Positions 18,332 to 26,914 of a stretch of 64,000 bases of DNA are shown piece after piece (within the stretch, counting starts at the first letter, position 1; the number at the start of each line of letters is the position of its first letter). The position numbers were made by a program, and so were the translations under genes. This DNA is from Paenibacillus nuruki. Its GTDB lineage: Bacteria > Bacillota > Bacilli > Paenibacillales > Paenibacillaceae. Under the pieces are notes generated by a model that was not told the DNA's origin, did no database searches, and saw only the letters and a list, made by a program, of their open reading frames with translations. The stretch is taken from the NCBI RefSeq assembly GCF_001721045.1, contig NZ_MDER01000043.1, forward strand, positions 62,001-126,000, in the 5' to 3' direction.

Positions 18332-19155
18332 GTATGACTGATCAAAGTCAGAACCGTATGGATGCTACATTTGCTAGACTCAAAGAAGAAGGCAAAACAG
18401 CATTGATTCCCTTTCTCACTGTAGGCGATCCTGATCCACAGACAACGATCGATATTATTGTAGAATTGGAAGCAGCAGGTGCCGATATTTTGGAATTAGG
18501 CGTTCCTTATTCTGATCCACTGGCAGATGGCCCTGTCATCCAGCGTGCTTCTCAGCGTGCACTTACCCATCATGTAACGATCAACACTTGCCTCGAAGTT
18601 GCTGACGGAGCACGTCAACGCGGGGTAGAAATGCCTTTTATTTTGTTTACGTATTATAATCCGATTTTGCAATTTGGACTAGAACGCTTTTTTGAGACGA
18701 TGCAAGCTCATGGCATTAGTGGCATGATTATTCCAGATCTACCAGTTGAAGAATCCGGCGAAATGAGAGAGCGTTCCAAAGCCGCAGGTGTTAGCTTAAT
18801 TCCGCTAGTGGCTCCTACATCACATGATCGAATTGCAGCCATTTTAGACGGTGCGCAAGGATTCGTCTATTGTGTATCTTCACTTGGAGTGACAGGAGAA
18901 CGAGCTTCTTTTCATAATAACGTAGAGCAATTTATCCGTGATGTGAAAAGCAATACCGATCTTCCCGTTGCTGTTGGGTTCGGTATTTCAAGTAGTGAGC
19001 AAGTGAGAGAATTTTCAAAATTCTGTGATGGCGTTGTTGTAGGTAGTGCGATTGTACGCCAGATCGAATCACAAATACCTCTTCTAACTAATCCAGAGCG
19101 CAAAATCGAAGGATTATTGCAAATTCGCAAATTTGTGGCAGAATTAAAAGAATAA
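18328..19155 (+). CDS. trpA: Tryptophan synthase alpha chain
   Basis: Cleaves indole-3-glycerol phosphate to indole and glyceraldehyde-3-phosphate. The 275-residue TIM-barrel protein contains the catalytic Glu and Asp in [32 protein letters not shown], the phosphate-binding [13 protein letters not shown] and [12 protein letters not shown] 18328 has GAGGAGG upstream within trpB; a second ATG at 18334 is possible. It is the last trp gene; hisC follows after a 78-nt gap. Confidence 0.97.
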   Translation: MSMTDQSQNRMDATFARLKEEGKTALIPFLTVGDPDPQTTIDIIVELEAAGADILELGVPYSDPLADGPVIQRASQRALTHHVTINTCLEVADGARQRGVEMPFILFTYYNPILQFGLERFFETMQAHGISGMIIPDLPVEESGEMRERSKAAGVSLIPLVAPTSHDRIAAILDGAQGFVYCVSSLGVTGERASFHNNVEQFIRDVKSNTDLPVAVGFGISSSEQVREFSKFCDGVVVGSAIVRQIESQIPLLTNPERKIEGLLQIRKFVAELKE

Positions 19156-19233
19156 CAATAGTCATTACTATATCCAATAAAGATGGAGCCCTATATTAGT
19201 GGCTCCACCTTTTACATGAAGGAGTCAAAAACC

Positions 19234-20331
19234 ATGAAGCCAAAATCTCGTATTGTCAATATCCCTGTATACCAACCAGGTAAGCCTTTAGAAGAAGTAA
19301 AGCGTGAATTAGGTCTAAGTGAAGTCATTAAGTTAGCTTCGAATGAAAATCCATACGGTTCTGCTCCATCTGTTCAGGCTGCGATTGCTCAAGAATTAAC
19401 GCAACTACATATCTATCCTGATGGTGGAGCTGTAGAGCTAACTGCACAATTAGGCGCACATCTAGGTGTTCAGTCGGATCAGATTATTTTCGGTTGTGGA
19501 TCAGATGAGATTATTGCATTGATCACACGTGCTTTTTTAGAGCCCGGCGACGAGACGATTATGGCAGATCAGACTTTTTCAGTCTATAAAAGTAATGCCG
19601 ATATCGAAGGAGCGCTTGTGCATGAAGTGCCTTTAAAAGACGGCGTACATGATCTTGAAGGTATGATGGCGCAGGTGAATGGTCGTACCAAAATCATCTG
19701 GGTATGTAATCCTAACAATCCGACAGGTACGATTGTATCTCATGAAGAATTAATTGGCTTTTTGGAACAAGTCCCTAGTAGCGTAATGGTGGTATTGGAC
19801 GAAGCATACTATGAGTATGTAACCGATGCGGCTTACCCACAAAGTCTTAAATTGCTTGAAAAATATACAAATCTAGTGATCCTACGTACATTCTCCAAAA
19901 TCTATGGTCTGGCTGCACTCCGAATTGGTTATGGTGTAGGACATGCCGACGTTATTAAATTGATCAATCAAGTGCGTGAGCCGTTCAATACTTCACGTAT
20001 TGGTCAAGCAGCTGCACGTCAAGCTTTGGCAGATCAAGATTTCGTGCAAGAATGTCATAACAAGAATAAAGAAGGTATCGAGTATCTAACGGCGGAGTTT
20101 GACCGTCTAGGACTTCATTACTTCCCAACACAGACAAACTTCATTATGGTCGATGTGAAGCATCAAGCATTAGAATTGTTCCAATCGATGCTTCGTCGTG
20201 GAGTCATTGTACGTGCAGGGCATCAGAAATATCCAACGTATATTCGTGTTACGGTTGGAACAGCACGTGAAAATGAAATCTTTATTCGTGCATTAGAAGA
20301 GTCGATGCAAGAACAATCAACAACTGTTTAA
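19234..20331 (+). CDS. hisC: Histidinol-phosphate / aromatic aminotransferase
   Basis: Class I/II PLP aminotransferase of 365 residues. In B. subtilis the equivalent enzyme, in the same operon position, serves both histidine and aromatic amino acid synthesis, and the context here (between trpA and tyrA) suggests the same double use. Motifs are LASNENPYGSAP, WVCNPNNPTGTIV, VLDEAYYEY and the PLP lysine in TFSKIYGLAALRIGY. ATG 19234 follows AAGGAG by 10 nt; the upstream in-frame ATG at 19183 lacks a ribosome site. Confidence 0.95.
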   Translation: MKPKSRIVNIPVYQPGKPLEEVKRELGLSEVIKLASNENPYGSAPSVQAAIAQELTQLHIYPDGGAVELTAQLGAHLGVQSDQIIFGCGSDEIIALITRAFLEPGDETIMADQTFSVYKSNADIEGALVHEVPLKDGVHDLEGMMAQVNGRTKIIWVCNPNNPTGTIVSHEELIGFLEQVPSSVMVVLDEAYYEYVTDAAYPQSLKLLEKYTNLVILRTFSKIYGLAALRIGYGVGHADVIKLINQVREPFNTSRIGQAAARQALADQDFVQECHNKNKEGIEYLTAEFDRLGLHYFPTQTNFIMVDVKHQALELFQSMLRRGVIVRAGHQKYPTYIRVTVGTARENEIFIRALEESMQEQSTTV

Positions 20332-20445
20332 TTTCGTAAGCAAGTGCGTTCGTATCAGGATCAATGCAAGCAGAAAAGATCTAGCTAAGCATGGTCCTGA
20401 TATGAACCATACTTGATATCAGATAAAGAATGAGTGGGATATGTG

Positions 20446-21543
20446 ATGACAACTAAAATTGCAATTTTCGGTGTAGGGCTGATTGGTGGCTCGCTTGCAC
20501 TATGTTTTAAAGGCAAGCCTGATCTATATGTAACGGGCTACACGCACCTCCCTGAATTAATACATACGTATCAAGAACGGGAAGTTGTTGACCATGCTAC
20601 ACTTTCGATAGAAGAGGCGGCGTTAGATGCCGACTTTATTTTTTTATGTGTGCCTGTTAGCTTGATTGGTACTTATTTGGACAAGTTAAGTCATTTGCCA
20701 CTTAAAAAGGGTTGCATTATAACAGATGTAGGCAGTACCAAAGCATCTGTAATTGCTCATGCAGAACAATTGAATTTGGATTCCGTGTATTTTATAGGCG
20801 GTCATCCTATGGCAGGTTCAGAACGTGCAGGGGTAGGAGCTGCCTCAGCGCTTTTATTTGAAAATGCATATTACGTACTTACACCTCCAGAAAATGTACC
20901 ACAGGACGTTGTAGACCGTTTAGGTCATCTTTTGGAACAGACAACAAGAGCACAGATTGTAAAAGTAGAACCGGTTATGCATGATGAAATTGTGGGGGCG
21001 ATTAGTCATTTACCACATGTCATTGCAGTCGCACTGGTCAATCAAATTCGTCAATACAATCAGGATAATCCATTGTATCGTATGTTAGCCGCAGGTGGAT
21101 TCCGTGATATTACACGTATCGCTTCCAGTGATCCGATCGTATGGCGAGATATTTTACTGAATAATCGACAGATTATATTGTCTTTGTTAGAAGATTGGAA
21201 TAGCGGTGTAGCTGACTTTATTGAATTATTGAATCAACAAGACTCTCGTGGGATTGAAGAACAATTTGAAAAAGCAGGCGCTTTCCGTGATCAATTGCCT
21301 GAACGTCGTAAAGGTATGATTGCTTCGCTTTATGATCTTTATCTCGAAGTACCCGATCATCCAGGGATTATTGGTAAAATCACAACTGAAATTGGTAATC
21401 AAGGCATTAACATTAGCAATGTTCAGATTGTGGAGAGTCGAGAAGATGTACCGGGTGTAATGCGGTTATCGTTTAGACAAGAACATGATATGGAAAAAGC
21501 AAAGATTATGTTACAAGATCAGCAATATAGTGTATTTGTATAA
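20446..21543 (+). CDS. tyrA: Prephenate dehydrogenase with ACT domain
   Basis: NAD-dependent oxidative decarboxylation of prephenate to 4-hydroxyphenylpyruvate, the tyrosine branch. The 365-residue protein has an N-terminal Rossmann motif (IFGVGLIGGSLAL), GGHPMAGSERAG with the catalytic His region, a helical dimerisation domain, and a C-terminal ACT domain (about 290-365: YLEVPDHPGIIGKITTEI) that probably mediates feedback by tyrosine. GTGGG is 7 nt before ATG 20446; GTG 20434 or 20443 are alternative starts. AroA (EPSP synthase), which follows in B. subtilis, is not present here. Confidence 0.94.
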   Translation: MTTKIAIFGVGLIGGSLALCFKGKPDLYVTGYTHLPELIHTYQEREVVDHATLSIEEAALDADFIFLCVPVSLIGTYLDKLSHLPLKKGCIITDVGSTKASVIAHAEQLNLDSVYFIGGHPMAGSERAGVGAASALLFENAYYVLTPPENVPQDVVDRLGHLLEQTTRAQIVKVEPVMHDEIVGAISHLPHVIAVALVNQIRQYNQDNPLYRMLAAGGFRDITRIASSDPIVWRDILLNNRQIILSLLEDWNSGVADFIELLNQQDSRGIEEQFEKAGAFRDQLPERRKGMIASLYDLYLEVPDHPGIIGKITTEIGNQGINISNVQIVESREDVPGVMRLSFRQEHDMEKAKIMLQDQQYSVFV

Positions 21544-21600
21544 AATAGAATCATAAGTATTAGATAAGATATAAAGTTAGAATAATTGAAGTAAACATTA

Positions 21601-21655
21601 AGGAAACCAGTCTACATCTACAATTTACTGTACCGTAAACTGGCTTCCAAAAATG
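21601..21655. terminator. Inverted repeat after tyrA, possible terminator
   Basis: AGGAAACCAGT (21601-21611) pairs with ACTGGCTTCC (21639-21648, one mismatch). The T-tract on the plus strand is displaced (ATTTTT after an A-run). On the minus strand the hairpin is followed by few T. Probably ends the aro-trp-hisC-tyrA operon. Confidence 0.45.
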
Positions 21656-21703
21656 GATTTTTAAATTATTTATAGAAAAATATGAAAAAATTAACTAAGA
21701 GTG

Positions 21704-21733
21704 TTGACAGAATGAAAGCGTATACAGTATACT
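21704..21733 (+). promoter_or_regulatory. Near-consensus sigma-A promoter for a candidate small RNA
   Basis: A perfect TTGACA (21704-21709) and TATACT (21728-21733) are 18 nt apart, with A-rich sequence upstream. It is the best promoter seen in the window, yet the next coding start is more than 200 nt away and a terminator intervenes. Confidence 0.75.
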
Positions 21734-21739
21734 GAAAGT

Positions 21740-21829
21740 ACAGTATGGTTTCTCTCCACTCCTATCCAATACTAGATCCCCCTTATTAGGTGGGAACAAA
21801 CCGCTAACTTATGTTAGCGGTTTCTTTTT
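21740..21829 (+). ncRNA. Candidate small RNA of about 90 nt
   Basis: The predicted transcript starts near 21740 and ends at a strong terminator: AAACCGCTAAC (21798-21808) pairs perfectly with GTTAGCGGTTT (21813-21823) around a 4-nt loop, followed by CTTTTT. Before it is a smaller hairpin with a C-rich 5' arm, TCCCCCT (21777-21783) with AGGTGGGA (21788-21795), one bulge and loop TATT, and an unpaired pyrimidine-rich stretch at 21750-21768. No ORF of note is inside. It could be a free-standing regulatory RNA or an attenuated leader of the ASCH gene at 21948. Confidence 0.55.
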
Positions 21830-21947
21830 GTGTTTTGAGGGAAAATTAGCTATGTTAATATACAATGACTAAGAATAAACACATCGAAAATATATCAATT
21901 ATAATCATTGTGGATTCTAGTGTATCAACGTAACAGGAGGTCAATTC

Positions 21948-22397
21948 ATGAGAGCCGTAACGATTAGACAACCGTGGGCAACTTTGATTGCGCTAGGAGA
22001 AAAAAGATTTGAAACCCGTAGTTGGGCAACCAAGCATCGTGGAGCCATAGCGATTCATGCAGGTAAAGCAGTAGACAAAAAAGCATGTGCACATCCAGCG
22101 ATAAAAACGATACTGTCAAAGCACGGATATTCTACACCTAACGATCTTCCAATAGGTGCAGTCATCGCTACAGGAGTGTTAATGGATTGTTGGCAATCTT
22201 TTATACAGGAAGCTCAAGTTGTACTTGAATCAGCAGGCAGAATTAAAAACATTACTGCTTTTGAAGAATCCCTAGGAGATTATACCGAAGGACGATATGC
22301 TTGGGAGTTAGATCAAATGAACATACTACAAAAGCCTATTCCAGCTAAAGGATACTTAAGTCTTTGGAATTGGGAAGAAAGTATAGAAGGGAACTAA
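21948..22397 (+). CDS. ASCH-domain (PUA-like) protein
   Basis: A 149-residue cytoplasmic protein with the ASCH-domain signature: N-terminal AVTIRQPWATLIALGEKRFE, then TRSWATKHRGAIAIHAGK, and later PIGAVIATGVLMDC and RYAWELDQM. ASCH domains are PUA-like folds predicted to bind RNA or modified bases; the substrate here cannot be told. AGGAGG precedes ATG 21948. It is a single gene between tyrA and an ECF sigma gene. Relatives often occur in phage and plasmid DNA, so transfer is possible but not shown. Confidence 0.85.
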   Translation: MRAVTIRQPWATLIALGEKRFETRSWATKHRGAIAIHAGKAVDKKACAHPAIKTILSKHGYSTPNDLPIGAVIATGVLMDCWQSFIQEAQVVLESAGRIKNITAFEESLGDYTEGRYAWELDQMNILQKPIPAKGYLSLWNWEESIEGN

Positions 22398-22757
22398 AGC
22401 AATATAAGTATAATAAGTGTGAATTGAACATATACCCTTGCTAAATAATTTCATCAGATATACAGGTCTAACCGATAACTATGTATAGTCAAAAGGAGAC
22501 ACTACATAAAGAAGCATAAAAGTAGCCAAATTGAAGGCATTGAGTACCTGTTAGACGAACCTACTCCAAGCTTCAAATCGATTTTCAAAAATAAATTCGA
22601 ATTTTTTTAAATTTTTTTGCTAAAATCAGCAACCTTTTTGGTACATGCTCCGTCTGATAATTAGATAGGTTATAAAAGGGCATTTTTCTGAGGCTTATTT
22701 TAAATCAATAAAGCTCTCTCAATCGTAACAACTGACGATCATTCATCGCTTATTATA
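22398..22757. other. Noncoding gap between ASCH and sigma-factor genes
   Basis: About 360 nt with no convincing ORF. AAATTCGAATTT followed by two T-runs near 22595-22618 may terminate the ASCH transcript. GAGGCTTATT (22691-22700) and AATAAAGCTC near 22709 are partly complementary. No clear promoter is recognised, apart from the possibility that the sigma gene uses an autoregulated ECF promoter around 22831-22864 (GGAAACTT is present). Confidence 0.4.
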
Positions 22758-22934
22758 TTGCAGTTTAGTGACATTCGTAATTTTTATCATTCAAATACAT
22801 TTCAAACTAGAGAAGTTGTTGTAAAGTTGTGGAAACTTGGTTTTCTACCGCAACTTTTGCCGTTCGTTTCGGTATTACATAGTATACATGGAACGGAAAG
22901 ATGCGGCGGCAGCAACGAGGAGGGTCGCATTAGA

Positions 22935-23534
22935 ATGACAGATGATTCCCTGTTGATTCAGGAAATTAAAAACGGTGATGTGGAGTTATATTCAGAGCTG
23001 ATGCGTCGTTATCAGCGCAAAATTTTGGCATTTGTGTATCACATGCTCAAAAACTCCAGTCTCGAAATGATGGCAGAGGATTTATGTTCAGAGACGTTCT
23101 ACAAGGCTTATAAAAGCCTTCATTCCTTCCGGGAAGTAGATGCTTCGTTCTCGACATGGTTGTATACAATTGCACGCAATACTGTACTTAGTGAACTGCG
23201 CAAACAAAAAAATGGCAGTGTACCGCTTGAAGAAAGTGGTTTTGTTCCATTAGCACCGAATAGTATGGTGCCTGAGCAAGCTGCATTGCGTAATGAACGT
23301 GTACAAATGGTACGTGAAGCAATTGATCTGTTACCTGAAAAGCAAAGATCTGCATTGATCCTCCGCGAATATGATCAGATGGATTATCAGGAAATCGCTG
23401 AAATCCTTTCTCAGAGCGTAAGCTCCGTCAAGTCTCTTTTGTTCCGGGCAAGAGCGAGTGTAAAAATTCGGTTAGAACCGTATTTTTATGATTCGGTCTA
23501 TGATGAGCCTATTGAAGGGATGAAAAGAAAATGA
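22935..23534 (+). CDS. ECF-type RNA polymerase sigma factor
   Basis: A 199-residue group IV sigma factor. Region 2 is visible as YSELMRRYQRKILAFVYHML, EDLCSETFYKAYKSLHSF and FSTWLYTIARNTV, and region 4 as LPEKQRSALILREYDQ followed by the helix-turn-helix QEIAEILSQSVSSVKSLLF. ATG 22935 is chosen because the protein then begins directly at region 2 and GGAGGG lies 10 nt upstream; the longer reading from 22758 adds 59 residues unlike any sigma factor. It overlaps the following anti-sigma gene by 4 nt, so the two are a regulatory pair, SigW/RsiW-like in organisation. The stimulus is unknown. Confidence 0.92.
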   Translation: MTDDSLLIQEIKNGDVELYSELMRRYQRKILAFVYHMLKNSSLEMMAEDLCSETFYKAYKSLHSFREVDASFSTWLYTIARNTVLSELRKQKNGSVPLEESGFVPLAPNSMVPEQAALRNERVQMVREAIDLLPEKQRSALILREYDQMDYQEIAEILSQSVSSVKSLLFRARASVKIRLEPYFYDSVYDEPIEGMKRK

Positions 23535-24157
23535 ATTGCAGAGAGGCCGAAGAGTTATTCGGGATTTATCACGATCTTCCGAAAAATGATTCGCGCCGCC
23601 AGGCACTTGACCGTCATATAGAAGAGTGTCCGGCTTGTGCGGCGGAATTTCAAATATGGCAGGAAAGTTATGATTTAATTCAAGCTCAGGTTGCAGAAGA
23701 TGAAGCTGCTGAGCTGATGATGAATGCTGAGGCAGAGAAAGTAAACCTTAGCGTTATGGATCGTATTTACGCTGAATCTCCATGGGTATTACAGACCGAT
23801 CGTAAGCATGGACCTATTTTGCGTTTGTTCCGCCGTCGTTTATCGGCCTGGATTCTCTGCTTGTTTGCTATATTTATATGTAGTTCGTTATATTTAACAC
23901 TTGATTTTTCAGGCACATTTGATCGAGATGCGGCGCAAGAGCGTGTATCAGGGATTGTACCTACGGCTATTGCCACAAGCGATAGCGCAACAGTAGCTAA
24001 TTCTTCTCTACATTTTGTAGGCTCTGAACGTGGTCTAATCGATCCTTTGGTGATTCCTATGAACCCAAGCCATCCTCAATACTGGATGATTTTATCGGTA
24101 GTAGGTATGATGCTTGCTTTACTGTCATTACGCTGGCTTGCCAAAGCGCGTCATTAA
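23531..24157 (+). CDS. Membrane anti-sigma factor with zinc-finger (ZAS) domain
   Basis: A 208-residue protein that should hold the upstream ECF sigma factor at the membrane. The N-terminal domain has the ZAS motif His29-x3-Cys33-x2-Cys36 (HIEECPAC) plus Cys3. A transmembrane helix follows at about 104-122 (LSAWILCLFAIFICSSLYLT), then an external segment of about 60 residues, and a second hydrophobic helix near the C-terminus (ILSVVGMMLALLSL). Two helices are more than the single one in RsiW. Release by regulated proteolysis is an inference from the family. Confidence 0.88.
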   Translation: MNCREAEELFGIYHDLPKNDSRRQALDRHIEECPACAAEFQIWQESYDLIQAQVAEDEAAELMMNAEAEKVNLSVMDRIYAESPWVLQTDRKHGPILRLFRRRLSAWILCLFAIFICSSLYLTLDFSGTFDRDAAQERVSGIVPTAIATSDSATVANSSLHFVGSERGLIDPLVIPMNPSHPQYWMILSVVGMMLALLSLRWLAKARH

Positions 24158-24171
24158 TCATTTGCTGATAT

Positions 24172-24232
24172 TCCAAACAGTTCACAATCGTAACCATGAA
24201 CGGAACATGGGGATTGTGAACTGTTTTTTGTT
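24172..24232 (+). terminator. Terminator after the sigma/anti-sigma pair
   Basis: AAACAGTTCACAATC (24175-24189) pairs with GATTGTGAACTGTTT (24212-24226), followed by more T. The loop is long, about 22 nt. Confidence 0.8.
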
Positions 24233-24319
24233 TGGAATACATGTAAATTGTGTTAGTATAGATTATTGTTTTGTATTTAAAGTGACATGGAATAAAAATA
24301 GAAAGTAGGGTAATCACTA

Positions 24320-24901
24320 ATGCGTATAGGCTTAATAAGACATGGACTCACTGATTGGAATGCTTTGGGACGGATTCAAGGACATAGTGATATTCCTTTA
24401 AATGATGAAGGCAGACGACAAGCGGGATTATTAGCAGAACGTCTTGTGACTGAACGTGAATCCGTACAATGGGATTTTATCGTAGCAAGTGAATTGTCTC
24501 GTGCTCAAGAAACCGCTCAAATTATAGCAGATCGTTTACATATTCCTTTGTTGGAACCGGATCAACGATTGAAAGAGCGTTCTTTTGGACAGGTGGAAGG
24601 ATTAACATGGCAAGAACGAGAAGAAAAGTGGGGCGCTGATTGGGAAACATTAGAATTGGGTCAAGAAAAAGTAGAAGATATTCAAGCGCGTGGATTGGAA
24701 TTTTTGAATCATACGATGGAACAATATCCAGAGCAAAATATTCTCGTTGTCAGTCATGGTGGATTTTTATCACAGTTATTTACATTACTACTAAAAGAAG
24801 CTCACACCGAGCGAATTGGCAATCTTTCTTTGACGGTTTTGGAGCGTACAGAGCAGGAGTGGACGACCATTTTATATAACAATATACAGCATTTACAATA
24901 A
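24320..24901 (+). CDS. Histidine phosphatase family protein
   Basis: A 193-residue phosphoglycerate-mutase-like phosphatase. The phosphohistidine motif is LIRHGLTDWN (His8), followed by RIQGHSDIPLNDEGRRQA, the acid/base region LKERSFGQVEGLTW and the second histidine in LVVSHGGFLSQL. All catalytic residues are present, but substrates in this family range from sugar phosphates to alpha-ribazole phosphate, so a precise function cannot be assigned. AAGTAGGG lies upstream; a terminator follows at once. Confidence 0.9.
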   Translation: MRIGLIRHGLTDWNALGRIQGHSDIPLNDEGRRQAGLLAERLVTERESVQWDFIVASELSRAQETAQIIADRLHIPLLEPDQRLKERSFGQVEGLTWQEREEKWGADWETLELGQEKVEDIQARGLEFLNHTMEQYPEQNILVVSHGGFLSQLFTLLLKEAHTERIGNLSLTVLERTEQEWTTILYNNIQHLQ

Positions 24902-24930
24902 CCCTTCTTTAGACGGGTTATTTTTTATTT
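24893..24930 (+). terminator. Terminator after the histidine phosphatase gene
   Basis: AATAACCC, overlapping the stop codon, pairs with GGGTTATTT around 24915-24923, followed by a T-rich run. Confidence 0.75.
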
Positions 24931-24998
24931 TATTTTTTTGTATAATTAGTGATGCGCTTACAAATAAATTGGTTAAATGCCATTAAGGAGTTAATCAC

Positions 24999-25505
24999 AT
25001 GTTATTGCCTTATCATAATCAACTACCGAATATCGATCCCACTGTTTTTGTTGCAGAAGGTGCCAAATTAATTGGTCATGTAACTGCCGGCAAAGACAGC
25101 AGTATATGGTTTAATGCTGTACTTCGTGGCGATCTTGCTCCAGTAATCATTGGAGAGCGTTGTAATATTCAAGATTTAGTTGTAGGACATGTACATGAGA
25201 AACATCCGTTATGGATTGAAGATGATGTCTCTGTCGGACACTCCGCTATCGTACACGGTTGCCGAATAGGTAAAGGTTCTCTCATTGGAATGGGAGCTAT
25301 TATTCTGAACGGTGCTGATATTGGAGAGTATGCTTTGATTGGTGCAGGTTCACTCGTCACTGAGAACACAATAATACCACCTTATACTCTTTCTTTAGGT
25401 TCACCAGCACGTGTAATACGCGAGCTTACCGAGCAAGATTTGGAACGGATGGCACGTACTACACAGAGTTATGTGGACAAAGGAGCAGAGTTCAGGAATC
25501 CATGA
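24999..25505 (+). CDS. Gamma-class carbonic anhydrase-like protein
   Basis: A 168-residue left-handed beta-helix protein built from hexapeptide repeats (for example DVSVGHSAIVHGCRIGKGSLIGMGAIILNG in two or three turns). Histidines placed like the zinc ligands of the YrdA/CaiE/PaaY group are seen in VVGHVHEKHP and VGHSAIVHGC. These trimers may hydrate CO2, but many relatives have other or no known activity. AAGGAG precedes ATG 24999. The gene is followed after 24 nt by the IDEAL-domain gene. Confidence 0.87.
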   Translation: MLLPYHNQLPNIDPTVFVAEGAKLIGHVTAGKDSSIWFNAVLRGDLAPVIIGERCNIQDLVVGHVHEKHPLWIEDDVSVGHSAIVHGCRIGKGSLIGMGAIILNGADIGEYALIGAGSLVTENTIIPPYTLSLGSPARVIRELTEQDLERMARTTQSYVDKGAEFRNP

Positions 25506-25529
25506 AATAGCATTATGGAGGTGCGCCCT

Positions 25530-25769
25530 ATGTACAAGATGAAAGTAACCTATGAAGTTATGCTGGGACTAGCGGCTGAAATGGTATGGGATCAAGTACT
25601 ACGTGAGCATCGGATGAATGAATTACATCTTTTAATTGATCAAGCACTTGCGGAAAGAGATGAAGATTCTTTTCAACGTCTAACCGATGAGTTACGTACT
25701 CTTGCTTCTACAGTTGTTGTGGAAGAACCGGTGTTAGAAATCGTTGAACGAAAATCATTATCTTTTTAA
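25530..25769 (+). CDS. IDEAL-domain protein
   Basis: A 79-residue protein with the IDEAL domain (LLIDQALAERDEDSFQRLTDEL at about 36-57), a short helical motif also found at the end of YpiB-type proteins. Function unknown. ATG 25530 follows GGAGGT by 7 nt; the in-frame ATG at 25515 overlaps that site. In B. subtilis an IDEAL-type gene (ypiB/ypiF region) precedes qcrABC and ypjA; here ypjA follows but qcrABC does not. Confidence 0.8.
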   Translation: MYKMKVTYEVMLGLAAEMVWDQVLREHRMNELHLLIDQALAERDEDSFQRLTDELRTLASTVVVEEPVLEIVERKSLSF

Positions 25770-25904
25770 TCAAAAAGTGTGTAAGATCCTGATCTGTTTG
25801 TAAGCGTAGCAAGCAGAACAATAATAATTCGTATGGATGCCGTTGTCGGACATAAGGAAGAAACGGAATTTGATTATAAAAAGTTAGTGTATGCTAACTG
25901 TCGG

Positions 25905-25932
25905 AGTCTGCCTATATCAGGCAGGCTTTTTT
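25905..25932 (+). terminator. Terminator after the IDEAL-domain gene
   Basis: GTCTGCCT (25906-25913) pairs with AGGCAGGC (25919-25926) around a 5-nt loop, then six T. A smaller hairpin AGTTAG/CTAACT lies just before it (25882-25899). Confidence 0.85.
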
Positions 25933-26067
25933 GTGTATATGAATCGCAAATAAAACGGTTGGCTCTAGGTATAGTACTTGCGCCTGATCTCACATCCTAT
26001 TAAAATGATATAGATTCATGGCTAACCAAGAATACAGCAGAGTGGTAACAGATAAAGGGGAATGTTG

Positions 26068-26706
26068 ATGTCGATTTCATTATTGTGGAGTAAAGCACTG
26101 TTAACAGATCGTAGAGTGCTCTGGTTACTACTTATCTGTAATGCACTGGGGACAGTGTATGGATACATATGGTATGGATTGCAATTAGAATATACATTAG
26201 AGATCAAGCCGACATGGATGATCATTTTTGTACCTGATAGCCCAACCGCAAGCTTATTTTTTACGGTAGCTTTAGCTTTTATTTTATATCCACCCAAGCA
26301 AAAAGCATGGATTGTGATTCGGAAATTGTTTGAAGCACTCGCAGTAGTCACTTCTGTAAAATATGGAATCTGGGCAGTGGTAATGATCTTCTGGGGCGTA
26401 GCGTTAGGTGATCCATTATACTGGCAAGATTGGATGTTAACCGCTTCTCATTTAACGATGGCAGTCGAATCGTTATTGTTTGTACGCTTTTTTGTTTTTG
26501 GCTGGAAATACCTTCTGATCGCTTTGGCATGGACACTGCTAAACGATTATATGGATTACTCACAACATATTTATCCATGGCTCAGTCCGCTTCTTGTCGA
26601 CCGATTAGATCAAGTTCGGAATTTTACAGTCATGCTTACTTTCGCGTCTGCTTTGGCAGGAGCTCTAGCATTAAGACAAGCCCGTAAAATACGGTTGTTT
26701 GATTAA
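26068..26706 (+). CDS. ypjA: DUF1405 membrane protein (YpjA-like)
   Basis: A 212-residue integral membrane protein with about five or six hydrophobic helices and the DUF1405 block WMIIFVPDSPTASLFFTVAL. Function unknown. It occupies the position of B. subtilis ypjA, upstream of ypjC (YitT family) and ypjD. ATG 26068 is preferred because AAAGGGG lies 7 nt upstream; ATG 26062 is too close to that site. Confidence 0.87.
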   Translation: MSISLLWSKALLTDRRVLWLLLICNALGTVYGYIWYGLQLEYTLEIKPTWMIIFVPDSPTASLFFTVALAFILYPPKQKAWIVIRKLFEALAVVTSVKYGIWAVVMIFWGVALGDPLYWQDWMLTASHLTMAVESLLFVRFFVFGWKYLLIALAWTLLNDYMDYSQHIYPWLSPLLVDRLDQVRNFTVMLTFASALAGALALRQARKIRLFD

Positions 26707-26789
26707 TAGACTTTGTCATATCTGTATACGTCGAAAAAATCTGTACATGAAAGAACACGTTAAAAAGATTCACTAAAACAGTATATTCA

Positions 26790-26832
26790 ACAAAAGAACC
26801 ACAAACCTTTTTAAGGATTGTGGTTCTTTTGC
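26790..26832. terminator. Bidirectional terminator between ypjA and the YitT-family gene
   Basis: AAAAGAACCACAA (about 26793-26805) pairs with TTGTGGTTCTTTT (26817-26829). It serves the convergent genes on both sides. Confidence 0.85.
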
Positions 26833-26914
26833 TCTATAGCGACGATAAGAACAATAATTTTGCTGAAGTCGATGATGCAAAAGCGAATACTTCTATGACT
26901 TGAATGGTACCAAC

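Noticed and set aside
22758-22934. 59-residue N-terminal extension of the ECF sigma factor
   Set aside because: Sigma region 2 starts just after ATG 22935, and the extension is promoter-like AT-rich DNA.
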